This document shows positions 36,517-46,202 of a stretch of 64,000 nucleotides of DNA, one piece after another. The stretch's first letter is position 1; each line of letters starts with the position of its first letter. Made by a program: the position numbers and the translations under genes. The stretch is from Bacteroidota bacterium (GTDB lineage Bacteria; Bacteroidota; Bacteroidia; AKYH767-A; OLB10): positions 248,001 to 312,000 of the forward strand of contig JADJOH010000008.1 of NCBI GenBank assembly GCA_016713925.1. The letters run 5' to 3'. The notes beneath the pieces are model-generated. The model worked only from the letters and a program-made list of their open reading frames with translations, ran no database searches and was not told where the DNA came from.

Positions 36517-36735
36517 AAAATGTGATGAAGTATATATTACTTCCGACCAAAGAAGTCTATATAGAATTGACTCTACAAAGATCGGTACTCACGTAACTGT
36601 AATCAATCCCCAATAGTGGTGGTATTTATCGCATCAAACAACCAATATTTGCCACCGGAATCAGGTTGACAAATTTTAAATCGCTGTTGTACACAGTACG
36701 CAAAGAAAATCCAAGCACGACATTGTTATTTATTT
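36515..36735. other. Intergenic stretch, nothing recognised
   Basis: About 220 bp between the terminator and the stop codon of the minus gene. I see no promoter, gene or repeat. Confidence 0.4.
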
Positions 36736-37728
36736 TCAGATCCCTCCATATGCAAAGATGAATCCTTCATTAACCACTTTAAATTTCTCTTGTAATTCAT
36801 TGACCAGTTTATCCTCGGTTTTCTCATATATCGCCTCAGTAAAAAAACGAAACTTATTACTGCCATATCTGAAATTAATACCGTATTGCTGTCCGGTTTG
36901 TGTATCAGTGAGTTTCTGATATTTCACCAGTCCGCTGAAGAAAGTTTTTTTTCCTGCTCCGACGCCTCCTGTAATCCAAATACCATATCCTCTTCTGCTG
37001 AGGTCGAGACTATCCAGACTTTCGTTGATATAACTATAGGACTGTCCGAAAGCCAAATCAATACAAGCCGAATTCCAGTAACTTCTCAGGTACATTTCTC
37101 TCAATTCTTTTACCCTTGCGCGGGTATTGGCTCTCATGTTGATAATCTGCGACTCTGTATTCAGGATCTGGTTTTCTGTTTGAATGCGCTGATAGGTATC
37201 TGTGATGGTATCGAGCCCTTTTTTCATCTCTTCCATTTGTTGTTTAAGCGCGTTTTCCTGAGCCAGAACTTCCTGCATTCCCTGGCTCATGTATGAGGAA
37301 TCCGTTAAGGGGTCTCTGCTTCGGAACAAGTTCATTTTAAGGGCATAGGCCACAATTCGAACGGTATCTAATTGTAAAGTTCCCAAGGAAACACTTAGGG
37401 TAGATAATTGCCTCATGAATCTTCCTGCTTTACGGTAAGCGGTTAACTCCGGCCGGTCATACGCAAAGAGAAAGATGGGTTGAGCTTCCACAGAAATATT
37501 AGGGCTTAAGCGGTAGGATCGAAAGGACCAATCCACTTTAAAGTCGCGGAGGACGCCCGGCATGGATACCAAAGCGGGATCGGCCCCCATCAAAGCGAAG
37601 GCAGGAGAGACGGGAACAGAAAATTCTGTTGCTTTAATTTCTTCCTTGGCCGCTTGTTGAGCCGGGAGGTTTTGGTAAATTAAAACTAGAAAAACGATGA
37701 GGAGCCGGGGAACGCGCTGAGTTTTCAT
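36736..37728 (-). CDS. Secreted hypothetical protein with coiled coil
   Basis: The 330-residue protein has a signal peptide (PRLLIVFLVLIYQNLPAQQ). Residues 40-150 are beta-rich (ALMGADPALVSMPGVLRDFKVDWSFRS), 155-215 form a coiled coil (QEVLAQENALKQQMEEMKKG ... RANTRARVKELREM), and 220-330 look like beta strands of an outer membrane barrel or periplasmic sandwich (GYGIWITGGVGAGKKTFFSGL; INFRYGSNKFRFFTEAIYE). The start ALMGADPALV segment recurs in Bacteroidota envelope proteins of unknown role. I do not recognise the family. It diverges from the 7TM kinase gene and is monocistronic. Confidence 0.7.
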   Translation of the reverse strand: MKTQRVPRLLIVFLVLIYQNLPAQQAAKEEIKATEFSVPVSPAFALMGADPALVSMPGVLRDFKVDWSFRSYRLSPNISVEAQPIFLFAYDRPELTAYRKAGRFMRQLSTLSVSLGTLQLDTVRIVAYALKMNLFRSRDPLTDSSYMSQGMQEVLAQENALKQQMEEMKKGLDTITDTYQRIQTENQILNTESQIINMRANTRARVKELREMYLRSYWNSACIDLAFGQSYSYINESLDSLDLSRRGYGIWITGGVGAGKKTFFSGLVKYQKLTDTQTGQQYGINFRYGSNKFRFFTEAIYEKTEDKLVNELQEKFKVVNEGFIFAYGGI

Positions 37729-37851
37729 AACTTATTTTGGTGGGGGAGGTGAGTTTTATCCTCTTCAAAAATGATGACATCACTTCAAAAATCCAATCCC
37801 CGAAAATAGGGATTTCGCTATTCGAAGTTTTTAAACTATTTTAGTTGAAGA

Positions 37852-39781
37852 ATGAAATGGTGGGAGATGTTTGCTCGTTCGTTGTCGGAAACTATCCGTC
37901 TGACTTTAAGCGGTATACTGATCTTATTGCCAACTTTGACATTTGCTGACACTCTTTCTACTCGTTTTTTCTCCAAAGTGGCGGGAATTGAAATTTCAGC
38001 TCCATTGATACTTATTGACTCAGGAGGGAAGTGCAATTTTTTGAATTACAAAAGTGCAAGTCCTGTTTCCGTGTTGGACTCCTTAAAGGAAAATGGTGAA
38101 ATCAATGAGGTCATCTGGATTAGTTTTTCGTTGAGCAATACATCCGACACGAAGCGTAAAATTGTCCTTGAACCTCCTTTGTCCGATTCTTTACTCTTTC
38201 TTCTAAAATATCCTGCCGGCGATAGCCTGAAGATAGCCGGACGTAATATCAATAATTCCGACCATCAGTTAAATACACAACGACGGACAACAGAGGTATA
38301 TATTGGTAGAAAGGAAGTGGTTCACGTTATTCTTAAAATGGTTCCTACTTTAAAACCTATTGCCTATGATGATTTATTTGTTTTAGTAACAACAGAAGAA
38401 GATTTTTTGAAGGAATCGGTTTATGCTTATTTCAAGATAAGAAAGACGATTACTATAGCTGTCATTTTTTTAAGCATGTTGTTGTTTCAAGTGCTTTTTA
38501 TCGGAGTACAGGGACTCTACACCCGGCGCATTGAATATCTATATTATTTGCTGTACGCATTCAGCATCGGAATGTATTATTTATCCAAATATGAACTTGC
38601 CTTAAACTGGGACATCTTTTTTACTTTTTTTCCGTCGACCAATTTTGTAAGAAGTAATATACTGCTGTATATACCCTACTTTTTTTATTACCGTTTTGCC
38701 CGTCATTATTGTGAAATCGAAAAGCATGAGCCAAAGCTGGCAAGGAAGATTAAAGTAGCGGAGAAAGGGGTATTAATGATTTGTATCTTGCTGTTCATTT
38801 GTATTTACTTAAATGCATCATTTGCTATTTTTCAATTCATCTTATTTTTTGGATTGATATCCTTACTGATAGCTTCTGTTTACTTCATCTTTAAAGTCTA
38901 TTTACTCAGGAACATACTTTCCAGGATTCTGGTGGCCGGAAGTGTTCTGGCACTTTTCACGAGTTTGGTCGCCAACTTCGCTACGTATTCGAAATGGCTT
39001 TATGATTCGCTGCCTGTAACTCCGTTGGAGTTGACCATGATTGGAGTGATTGCGGAGATGATTGTTTTTAATGCCGGATTGGTAATTAAAGCGCGCCTGC
39101 TGGAGCGGGAGCAACGCATTTTTCAGGAAAAACTACACCAGGAAGCAGAGGAGAAACGTCGTTTGATTCTCCAGAATATTGAGGAGAGAGATCGTATTGC
39201 TGCGGATCTGCATGACGATATCGGTGCCACACTTAGCAGCATCAGTATTTACAGCGACTCCGCTGCACAAAAGTTGCGTCTGGGCGATCATCAACGGGCA
39301 GCGAAATTACTGGAGCAAATCGGAACCAATGCCCGCACAACGATGAATACTATGAGTGACATCGTTTGGGCTATCAATCCTGTCAATGATGATAACCGTC
39401 ATTTAATTGCCAAGATGGAATCTTTTGCCAGCACGCTTCTTCAATCAAAAGGTATTGAATTCGATTTTAATATTACCAAAGTAAATCCATCAGGCGAACT
39501 ACCCCCCGGTGCAAGAAAAAGTATTTTTATGATATTTAAGGAAGCGATAAACAATAGCACCAAATACTCCGGTGCTACGCGCGTTAGTGTGGAGCTGGAA
39601 GAGGATGAAAAGGGCGTGGATGATGAATATTAACGACAATGGATGCGGGTTTAATCCGGACGAGGTCAAATCAGGCAACGGACTTCGGAATATCAGAAAC
39701 AGAGCTAAAGAATCAAGAGGAATAATTTTTATACATTCTGATAGTTCGGGTACGGTTGTATCTCTTAAAATCCCCAAATAA
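37852..39781 (+). pseudogene. 7TM sensor histidine kinase (NarL/HisKA_3 type), frameshifted
   Basis: The kinase has a signal-like start, an extracytoplasmic beta domain (to about residue 195) of the 7TMR-DISM kind, seven membrane helices (200-420), a coiled coil and HisKA_3 with phospho-acceptor His-454 (AADLHDDIGATLS). The HATPase N box reads IFKEAINNSTKYSG. At the GGG run at 39612-39614 the frame moves by one base; the first frame stops at 39633, and the second frame (to 39781) supplies DNGCGFNP, SGNGLRNIRNRA and GTVVSLKIP. Removing one G gives one protein of normal length. As written the ATP-binding domain lacks its G boxes and would be inactive. The response regulator gene follows by 118 bp. 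Confidence 0.88.
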
Positions 39782-39898
39782 GGGGATTGTTTGCATGGAT
39801 CAGATCTTCGTCCTTTGTATGTATATTTATTTCAAAAGGTATCAGCAGGCAAATAATTCTTTTTGTTTAATATCTTTCCAACGAAAAAAAAGCAATCC

Positions 39899-40540
39899 AT
39901 GTCCGTTCGTGTAGCCATCTTCGATGACAATGCTCTCTTCCTCGATTCCATGTCTCTTCTTATCGAGGATGCACCGGAATTTTTTCTCTGCGGAGCCTAT
40001 ACCGATTGTGAAAATCTGGAGGATAAAATCAACACCAGCGAGCCCGATGTGGTCATGATGGATATCGAAATGCCAAAGGTGAATGGCATTGAAGCCGTCA
40101 AGATGATTAAAAAATCATTTCCGAAGTTAAATGTCCTGATGCAGACTTCCTTTGAAGATGATGATAAAGTCTTTAATGCCATTTGTGCAGGTGCTTCGGG
40201 CTATATTTTGAAAAACACCTTGCCCGCACGCATCCTTGAGTCTATCATCGAAGTGTATCAGGGTGGTTCACCCATGAGTCCTTCCGTTGCCCGAAAGGTG
40301 CTCGGATTTTTGCAGGCCCCTCCCGTGGTGAGCAAGATCATTCCCGATTATAATTTATCGAACAGAGAAAAGGAAGTTTTAAGTTGCCTCGTGAAAGGGA
40401 TGAGTTATAAAATGATTGCAGATACCTGCCATATCAGCTATGAAACCGTTCGTTCACACATGAAAAATATCTACGAAAAACTTCATGTCGCCAGCATGAC
40501 GGAGGCGGTGGCGAAAGCGATTAATCAGGGGTTGGTGTAG
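39899..40540 (+). CDS. NarL/LuxR-family response regulator
   Basis: The 213-residue regulator has an N-terminal receiver domain (VRVAIFDDNALFLD; phosphorylated Asp in VVMMDIEMPKVNG; Lys in GYILKNT) and a C-terminal LuxR helix-turn-helix (LSNREKEVLSCLVKGMSYKMIA ... YETVRSHMKNIYEKLHV). ATG 39899 is used in place of the TTG at 39863 because the receiver starts there. It is almost certainly the partner of the 7TM kinase upstream. The target genes are unknown. Three palindromes follow the stop codon directly. Confidence 0.93.
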   Translation: MSVRVAIFDDNALFLDSMSLLIEDAPEFFLCGAYTDCENLEDKINTSEPDVVMMDIEMPKVNGIEAVKMIKKSFPKLNVLMQTSFEDDDKVFNAICAGASGYILKNTLPARILESIIEVYQGGSPMSPSVARKVLGFLQAPPVVSKIIPDYNLSNREKEVLSCLVKGMSYKMIADTCHISYETVRSHMKNIYEKLHVASMTEAVAKAINQGLV

Positions 40541-40543
40541 TAA

Positions 40544-40639
40544 TGACAGGTCGCGACCTGTCACCGGCTTCTAATGACAGGTCGCGACCTGTCATTACTG
40601 AGACGGCGTATTCTGTGGGTGACAGGTCGCGACCTGTCA
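40544..40639. repeat. Three copies of palindrome family 1 between convergent genes
   Basis: The perfect 20-bp palindrome TGACAGGTCGCGACCTGTCA occurs at 40544-40563, 40575-40594 and 40620-40639. Centres are 31 and 45 bp apart. The first begins 4 bp after the response regulator stop and the last ends 4 bp before the M23 stop codon on the other strand, so the copies fill the convergent intergenic space. One more copy of the core is at 19532-19547. Confidence 0.95.
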
Positions 40640-40642
40640 TTA

Positions 40643-41881
40643 CTACCGTTTCGCCAGCCAAACTTTAGGATCCAGTTTCGAGGTGTTTTTCCAGATCTCC
40701 AGGTGAATTTCTCCTCTTGATTCTTCGGAAGAGGTGCCAATGGTACCTATAGCTTGCTTGGTACTGACTTTGTCTCCGGAACTAACGGATACCGATTCCA
40801 TATTGGAATATACTGTTAAGTAATCGCCATGCCGGATGATAACGGCTTTCCCTGCACCGGGGATGGAAACTATACCACTCACAGTTCCTTCAAAAATAGC
40901 GCGGGCACGTGCACCTTTTGCCGATTGAATATCTAAGCCGTTATTTTTTATGACAATATTTTTAAATTCTTTATGCGGATGTTCACCGAAAGTTCCTGTG
41001 ATGATTCCCTGTTCCACAGGCCAGGGCAGGGCGCCTTTATTTCCGGAGAAGCTGTTTGAAAGTTTCGCGGCTTCAGGAGTTAACGTAAAGACGTTGCTGT
41101 TAGTAACATTTTTCTTTCCTGCAGCAGTAGCTTTCTTCTTCGCAGCTTCTATTTCCTTTCTGATAATTTTTTCGATGGCCCGGTCCAGCTTTTGTTTTGC
41201 CGCTTGCTTATCGGCTAATTCTTTGCGAAGTCGCTTTTCACGATCGGTGAGGTTCTTGAGTAATTTATCCTGATCCTGCTTTTCTTTGAGTAATGTGCTT
41301 TTCTGCTTTTGTTCCGTGTTTCTCAGACTTGTCTTCTCCTCCTTGCGTTGTTCCAGTTCGGTTTTCTTTCCGTTGAGTTGGTTTTGCGTGTTGGTGATTT
41401 GATCTGCCTGTTGTCTGCGGTATTCTCCATATTGCTGGAGGTATTTCATGCGCTTATACGCCTGATTGAAATCATTGGCGGCGAAAACGAACATGAGTTG
41501 CTGATAGACATTCCGGTTCTTCCAGGCGTAACGGATCATGCTCGCATATTCATTTCGAAGTTGCTGCAGTTGTTCCTCCAGATTATTTATTTCCTTACCG
41601 GTAGAAGCAATCTCCCCACCCAGGACTGATATTTCCGAGTTGATGGTTCCGATCAAAGCTTCCCGCAATTGAATCTTTTTTCTCAATGCACTGAGTTGTT
41701 CCGCTGTTGCATTTTTATTTTTCTCAACAATCTTCAGTTGCTTGTTGGTGAAGTCGATTTCCTTTTGAAGTTTGGCTTTTTTGTTTTCAAGCTCCTTTTT
41801 GTTTTGAGCAAAAAGAGTGCTTCCCGTCATCAATAACAGGATAGTAAGTAGAATAGAAAATTTCTTAACGAACGCGCTCAT
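40643..41881 (-). CDS. EnvC-like M23 (LytM-fold) murein hydrolase activator
   Basis: The 412-residue protein has a signal peptide (FSILLTILLLMTGSTLFAQ), a long coiled coil (about 25-260) and a C-terminal LytM domain (about 290-412). The LytM catalytic residues look degenerate: NNGLDI replaces the zinc-binding HxGxD, YSNM replaces the YxHM histidine, and GEIHLEIW replaces HLHFE. This is the pattern of EnvC-type activators that switch on amidases during cell separation, not of active endopeptidases. It is the last gene of the dut-to-M23 operon; its ATG overlaps the end of the restored DUF4292 frame by 17 bp. Confidence 0.9.
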   Translation of the reverse strand: MSAFVKKFSILLTILLLMTGSTLFAQNKKELENKKAKLQKEIDFTNKQLKIVEKNKNATAEQLSALRKKIQLREALIGTINSEISVLGGEIASTGKEINNLEEQLQQLRNEYASMIRYAWKNRNVYQQLMFVFAANDFNQAYKRMKYLQQYGEYRRQQADQITNTQNQLNGKKTELEQRKEEKTSLRNTEQKQKSTLLKEKQDQDKLLKNLTDREKRLRKELADKQAAKQKLDRAIEKIIRKEIEAAKKKATAAGKKNVTNSNVFTLTPEAAKLSNSFSGNKGALPWPVEQGIITGTFGEHPHKEFKNIVIKNNGLDIQSAKGARARAIFEGTVSGIVSIPGAGKAVIIRHGDYLTVYSNMESVSVSSGDKVSTKQAIGTIGTSSEESRGEIHLEIWKNTSKLDPKVWLAKR

Positions 41882-42701
41882 AGTTGGAAGGAACCGTGAA
41901 GGGGAACTCCTGCTCTTGTCCTACATTTAATTTTCCGTATTCGATTTGTATTTCAAAATCTTTTTCGGCAGTAATTTTTGTTTTCGATTTAAAGGGAAAC
42001 TGTCCGGCATCTGTTATCCGGAAATCATCATACTCCGTCAATTAAGTTTTGCCGATTTTCTGATCTTCTACCGACATTTTAATTATTCTATAATACCCGC
42101 TGTTAATATAAACATCCTGTATCACCGGCTTGTTCAGATCTTTTTCTTCAAGAGAACGTTTCAGTTTTTTCTTGTTGAGAGAACTCAGGATATAATATTT
42201 ATCTTCCAGATAAACGGAATTAAAGCGATTTTCATTTTTCTTGTACGCGAAGAAATTACCAAACATCAGTGCCTGTACGATTTCAAAATTCACTTTCAGT
42301 TGCAGGAGCTTGTTGATGGTTTCAAAAGTGTTTACCTGATACTTGCTGTGCAAACGGTCCAGGAATTTTACTGAATCGGCTGTAATGATCACCCTTGCGA
42401 CTTCAATACCCAATAGGGGAGAGATGGAAATCCAGATGATACTGTCACGCTTTGCCCTTAAGGAAATATTGAAGGATGTTTCACTGCCTTCCTGAATGGT
42501 AGTGACACTGGCCTTTGCATTTATCCATTTCGCATTAAAAGCAGAGGAGTCAAGTCGATTCATGAGTTCCGCTACCGATTCATTCTCCATGGGTCGGACA
42601 GCCGTTCCGGGAACTGCAGGAAGTTTCTGCCTCGATTTACATGAAGCGGCCGTCAGCATAATAATGACTGCCAGCATGTGCAGCCACCGGTAATTACTCA
42701 T
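41865..42701 (-). pseudogene. DUF4292-like lipoprotein with internal in-frame TAA
   Basis: The gene starts at ATG 42701 with a lipoprotein signal (MLAVIIMLTAASC) and resembles the Bacteroidota DUF4292 family, which has a LolA/LolB-like fold. The frame reads 219 residues to SVEDQKIGKT and then meets TAA at 42044-42042. The same frame continues without another stop for 58 residues (LTEYDDFRITDAGQFPFKSK ... EFPFTVPSNYERVR) to TAA at 41865; the continuation has the family's typical DF...FPF ending. So a single codon is a stop where a sense codon is expected. It could be a nonsense mutation, a consensus error or readthrough. The start overlaps the TPR gene by 8 bp, and the end overlaps the M23 gene. 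Confidence 0.8.
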
Positions 42702-44448
42702 AGAGTTTTTTATCGTTGATTTTTTTATCAAGAAGTTCCGTATGATCGCCGGTCTTCTTTGCGCGTGTCCAGTATTCGAGCGCCTCTGTTATTTTTCCGA
42801 GTCGGAAAAGAGTATCTCCATAATGCTCGAGAATAGTTCCGTTTTCCTGTCCTCCCGCCACTATCGCTTTATCTAACCAGATGAGCGCATCAGCATATTT
42901 CGCCTGCATGTATAGAATCCAACCGTAAGTGTCGAGGAAGGAAGGGTTATTCGGACTGAGTTCATTCGAGCGCTTCGACATTTCGGCGGCTTTCTCGAGT
43001 TGTTCATTTCTCAGACTCAGGTAATACGACCAGTTGTTTAAAACATACACATTATTCCCGTCTATGTTGATCGCCTTCTGGTAGTACTTATCCGAGTCTT
43101 CAAATTTTTTCAGTTTATCGTAAACATCTCCCAGATTCGAATAAAATTCCATGAGCTGCTGGTCATTGTCCACGACCAATTTACTTCCACTCAACAATTT
43201 CTTCGCTGCCGTTTCATAATTTTTATTCTGACTGGCAGCAATGCCACTGAAGAGATACAATACACTCTGATCCGGAAAGAGACCCAGTGCTTCTTCCGCT
43301 TCCTGCTCCATCGCTGCATAATCTCTCAACTCTGATTCTATGATCAGCAATTGTTGCCAGGCCTGCAGATTTTTCTTGTCGATAGCTAAACTTGCTCTGT
43401 ATAATGTTCGCGCCTCACTGTATTGTTTATTGATATTTAAAAAGTCAGCGTAAACGGATTGTGGATTGGCTTCTGCCGGATGAGTTTGACTCAGCAGTTT
43501 ACTTAGCTCTAACGATTGATCCATCATCTCAGGACTCGTCTCCACCAAGGGAAGATAACTGGTAAGAATTCGAATTTTTACTTCACTTGCCAACTGTGGA
43601 GAAGCAAATGCCTTTTTAAGTTGTTCAAAGGATGCGGCGCGATCGCCTTCACTGCGGAATTGCTCCGCCAGGGCAAGCGCAATACCAGGGTTGTCCGGAT
43701 CAATCGCCTCCATTCTCTTGATAGTTGCGCGTGCTTTCTCCGGTTGATTATTGACTTGCCAGAGTTCTACCAGCAGTGAATAATTATCAAGATTTCCCGG
43801 CTCCGATTGAATCAGCTTCTCCAGCTCAGCCGCTGCCTCATTCACTTTTCCCATCTTCAGGTAGAGCCGCTGCTTTTGCTGAATCATCTCCCGGTTCACT
43901 CCAATTTTTTCTTCAATCTTATCGTAAAGTTTAATCGCCTCGTTGAGTTTGCCCTGCATGAGGTAGGCATCAGAAGCATTGAAAAGATATTCTACACGGT
44001 CGGGATGTAATTTGTAGAGCTGTTCATAGATGACAACTGCATCATTGAACTTGCCGCTTTTTTCGTAGGTATTGGCAAGCAAAAGTTGATACCATTCGTT
44101 TTTCGGATCCAGCTCAGCCGCACTTTTTGCAAAGAAGAGGGCATCACTGATTTTTGATTTTTGATTATAGATCGCCGCCAGCTCAAACATGGCTGCATGG
44201 TTTTTTGGATCTATCCGTAAGCATTGCGCGAATTTCTCTACTGCCTTCTGTTCATTACCGGTGACCTTTTCCTTTTGCCCTTCAAAAAATGCATAAGTAG
44301 CGTTGATCTTGTCGGTTTCCTTGAGATTGCTCCCTCCTTGCTTCGGAGCGGCCGCACTGCTTCCTGAAGTTTTTTTAGTCGTCCCGCATGCTGTCAGGAA
44401 CAACAAGGGCAAAAGGAGCAGTAGGTAAAGATTTCGTATATGCTTCAT
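42694..44448 (-). CDS. TPR-repeat lipoprotein
   Basis: The 584-residue protein has a lipoprotein signal (LLLLLPLLFLTACG) and then about twelve tetratricopeptide repeats (for example AMFELAAIYNQKSKISDALF, VYVLNNWSYYLSLRNEQLEK, TILEHYGDTLFRLGKITEAL). It should act as a periplasmic or outer membrane scaffold. It lies between the nucleotidyltransferase (2-bp gap) and DUF4292 (8-bp overlap) genes, in an arrangement I know from other Bacteroidota, and this suggests a shared role in envelope assembly or lipoprotein and cell-surface glycan handling. No catalytic motif is present. Confidence 0.9.
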   Translation of the reverse strand: MKHIRNLYLLLLLPLLFLTACGTTKKTSGSSAAAPKQGGSNLKETDKINATYAFFEGQKEKVTGNEQKAVEKFAQCLRIDPKNHAAMFELAAIYNQKSKISDALFFAKSAAELDPKNEWYQLLLANTYEKSGKFNDAVVIYEQLYKLHPDRVEYLFNASDAYLMQGKLNEAIKLYDKIEEKIGVNREMIQQKQRLYLKMGKVNEAAAELEKLIQSEPGNLDNYSLLVELWQVNNQPEKARATIKRMEAIDPDNPGIALALAEQFRSEGDRAASFEQLKKAFASPQLASEVKIRILTSYLPLVETSPEMMDQSLELSKLLSQTHPAEANPQSVYADFLNINKQYSEARTLYRASLAIDKKNLQAWQQLLIIESELRDYAAMEQEAEEALGLFPDQSVLYLFSGIAASQNKNYETAAKKLLSGSKLVVDNDQQLMEFYSNLGDVYDKLKKFEDSDKYYQKAINIDGNNVYVLNNWSYYLSLRNEQLEKAAEMSKRSNELSPNNPSFLDTYGWILYMQAKYADALIWLDKAIVAGGQENGTILEHYGDTLFRLGKITEALEYWTRAKKTGDHTELLDKKINDKKLYE

Positions 44449-44450
44449 TG

Positions 44451-45452
44451 TTATGATTCGGTGGTGTAGTCACCCATGCTTAAGTCACGGAGAACACCTT
44501 TATAATGAACGTGGCTCCCTATCAGTGAATTGTTGATGGCTGCTTCTTTTATCGTGCTGTGGTCGCGGACAATACTGTTTTTAACCAGACTCTGCTGTAT
44601 CTTACTGTGCGCGCCGATACTGGTATGCGGTCCCACTACCGAAGCCTCAATCACCGCACCATCGCCGATATAGCAGGGTGGAATGACAATGCTATTGTGC
44701 ACTTTGGCCGTGGAGGAGATGTGATTGTTCGGATATTTAATTTCAAGTACACGCAGGTTAGTAAATACGGTAGCATCCTTATTTCCGCAATCGAGCCATT
44801 CATCCACTTTTCCGGCTTTGAGTCGCTTTCCTTTGGCCTTCATGTTTTCGAGGGCATTGGTCAACTGATACTCCCCTTTATCCTTGATGTTATTATCGAT
44901 CAAATACTGGAGTTCGTTGCGTAAATTTTCTCCATCTTTCAGATAGTAAATGCCAATAATAGCGAGGTCAGAAACGAAGTCTTGCGGCTTCTCAACAAAA
45001 TCAGTGATGACTTCATCTGCACCTGTTTTCACCACACCAAATTGACGGGGATCTTCTATTTGCTTTACCCATATAACACCATCGCAGTCAGCGTCCATGC
45101 GGAAATCAGCACTGAAGAGTGTATCTGCAAAAGCTACCACGACCGGACCGCGAAGAGCCGATTCGGCACAAAGAATGGCATGCGCAGTTCCCAGAGGAGT
45201 ATCCTGATAATGTATCGTTCCTTTTGCGCCCAGATCTTCTGCAATTTTGATCAGATTTTTCTCTGCCTCCTCTCCAAAATGTCCCACTACATAGGCGATT
45301 TCTTCCACTTTCTGATTGCACATGCGAATGATGTCCTCTACCAGATGCTGGACGATCGGTTTCCCGGCCACAGGTACCAGCGGCTTCGGTGTAGTAAGTG
45401 TGTGAGGACGCATGCGTTTGCCCATGCCGGCCATTGGAACAATAATTCTCAT
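44451..45452 (-). CDS. Sugar-1-phosphate nucleotidyltransferase
   Basis: The 333-residue enzyme makes an NDP-sugar from NTP and a sugar 1-phosphate. The N-terminal Rossmann-like domain has the signature IVPMAGMGKRMRPHTLTTPK with the catalytic Lys in PKPLVPV, the metal Asp in VVVAFADTLF and the FVEKP loop. The C-terminal part (about 240-333) is a left-handed beta-helix of hexapeptide-like repeats (SIVIPPCYIGDGAVIEASVVG). It matches RmlA/GlmU/UGP-like bacterial proteins; the sugar is not determined. It may feed cell-wall or EPS synthesis. Second gene of the operon after dut. Confidence 0.9.
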   Translation of the reverse strand: MRIIVPMAGMGKRMRPHTLTTPKPLVPVAGKPIVQHLVEDIIRMCNQKVEEIAYVVGHFGEEAEKNLIKIAEDLGAKGTIHYQDTPLGTAHAILCAESALRGPVVVAFADTLFSADFRMDADCDGVIWVKQIEDPRQFGVVKTGADEVITDFVEKPQDFVSDLAIIGIYYLKDGENLRNELQYLIDNNIKDKGEYQLTNALENMKAKGKRLKAGKVDEWLDCGNKDATVFTNLRVLEIKYPNNHISSTAKVHNSIVIPPCYIGDGAVIEASVVGPHTSIGAHSKIQQSLVKNSIVRDHSTIKEAAINNSLIGSHVHYKGVLRDLSMGDYTTES

Positions 45453-45560
45453 AGAGGGTTTAGTTGCGTGAGTAGTGAATTGAGCTGTTTTTCTTCAAGC
45501 GATATTTATATAATTCGAAAGCAATGATGTTTTTAGAAATCTGCTAATGCGGAAGATGCC

Positions 45561-45992
45561 TTATCGACCTGTGGAGCCAAATCCGCCTGCTCCTCTGCTT
45601 GTGTCTTGTAAATCAGAGGTTTCCGACCATTCGACTCTTTCGTGTTTTGCGATAACCATTTGGGCAATTCGCTCTCCATTCTTTATTTCGAAGGGTTCCT
45701 GGCTGAGATTGACAAGAATCACTTTGATTTCGCCCCGATAGTCGGCATCAATAGTTCCCGGACTGTTGAGCACGGTAATACCATGCTTCCAGGCCAGGCC
45801 GCTGCGTGGACGAACCTGAGCTTCGCAACCGACAGGCAATTCGATGAATAATCCGGTGGGTATGATTACTCTTTGCAGAGGAGAAACCATGACCGGTTCC
45901 TCTATGTTTGCACGAAGATCCATCCCCGCTGAGGCGATCGTTTCGTAAGCAGGCAATGGATGGCCCGATTGATTAATGATTTTTACTTCCAT
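45561..45992 (-). CDS. dut: dUTP diphosphatase
   Basis: The 143-residue trimeric dUTPase hydrolyses dUTP to dUMP and pyrophosphate, keeping uracil out of DNA and supplying dUMP for thymidylate synthesis. All five motifs are visible: AGMDLRA (1), RPRSGLAWKHG (2), GTIDADYRGEIKVIL (3), GERIAQMVI (4) and a C-terminal GAGGFGSTGR (5, the flexible P-loop-like arm). It heads the five-gene operon that runs to 40643. A TAATTTCG box 11 bases before the ATG may be its -7 element. Confidence 0.96.
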   Translation of the reverse strand: MEVKIINQSGHPLPAYETIASAGMDLRANIEEPVMVSPLQRVIIPTGLFIELPVGCEAQVRPRSGLAWKHGITVLNSPGTIDADYRGEIKVILVNLSQEPFEIKNGERIAQMVIAKHERVEWSETSDLQDTSRGAGGFGSTGR

Positions 45993-46128
45993 GGTTCGGG
46001 CAACGAAATTAAGGCTTTTCAGCGCAGCTTTATCACCTGAAATAAGGTCTTTTCCTGCCCCAATTGTTAAAAAACCTGCTTTTCAGCAGGGAGAGAGGAG
46101 AATAAACGGGAGATAGCATGAAAAAATG

Positions 46129-46159
46129 TTTTGAGGATGCATTAAGAATAGTACTTTTG
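46129..46159 (+). promoter_or_regulatory. Promoter of the T9SS cargo gene
   Basis: TTTTG (46129-46133) and TACTTTTG (46152-46159, exact TAnnTTTG) are 18 bp apart, near the ideal Bacteroidota spacing. The ATG at 46203 follows after 43 bp. Confidence 0.7.
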
Positions 46160-46202
46160 AATTACAGTTTTAGCAAGATATTCCACTCTAAATCATATCA
46201 CC

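Noticed and set aside
41865..42701. Alternative genetic code as explanation for the internal TAA
   Set aside because: TAA is used as a normal stop in many neighbouring genes, for example the OmpA lipoprotein and the aminotransferase.
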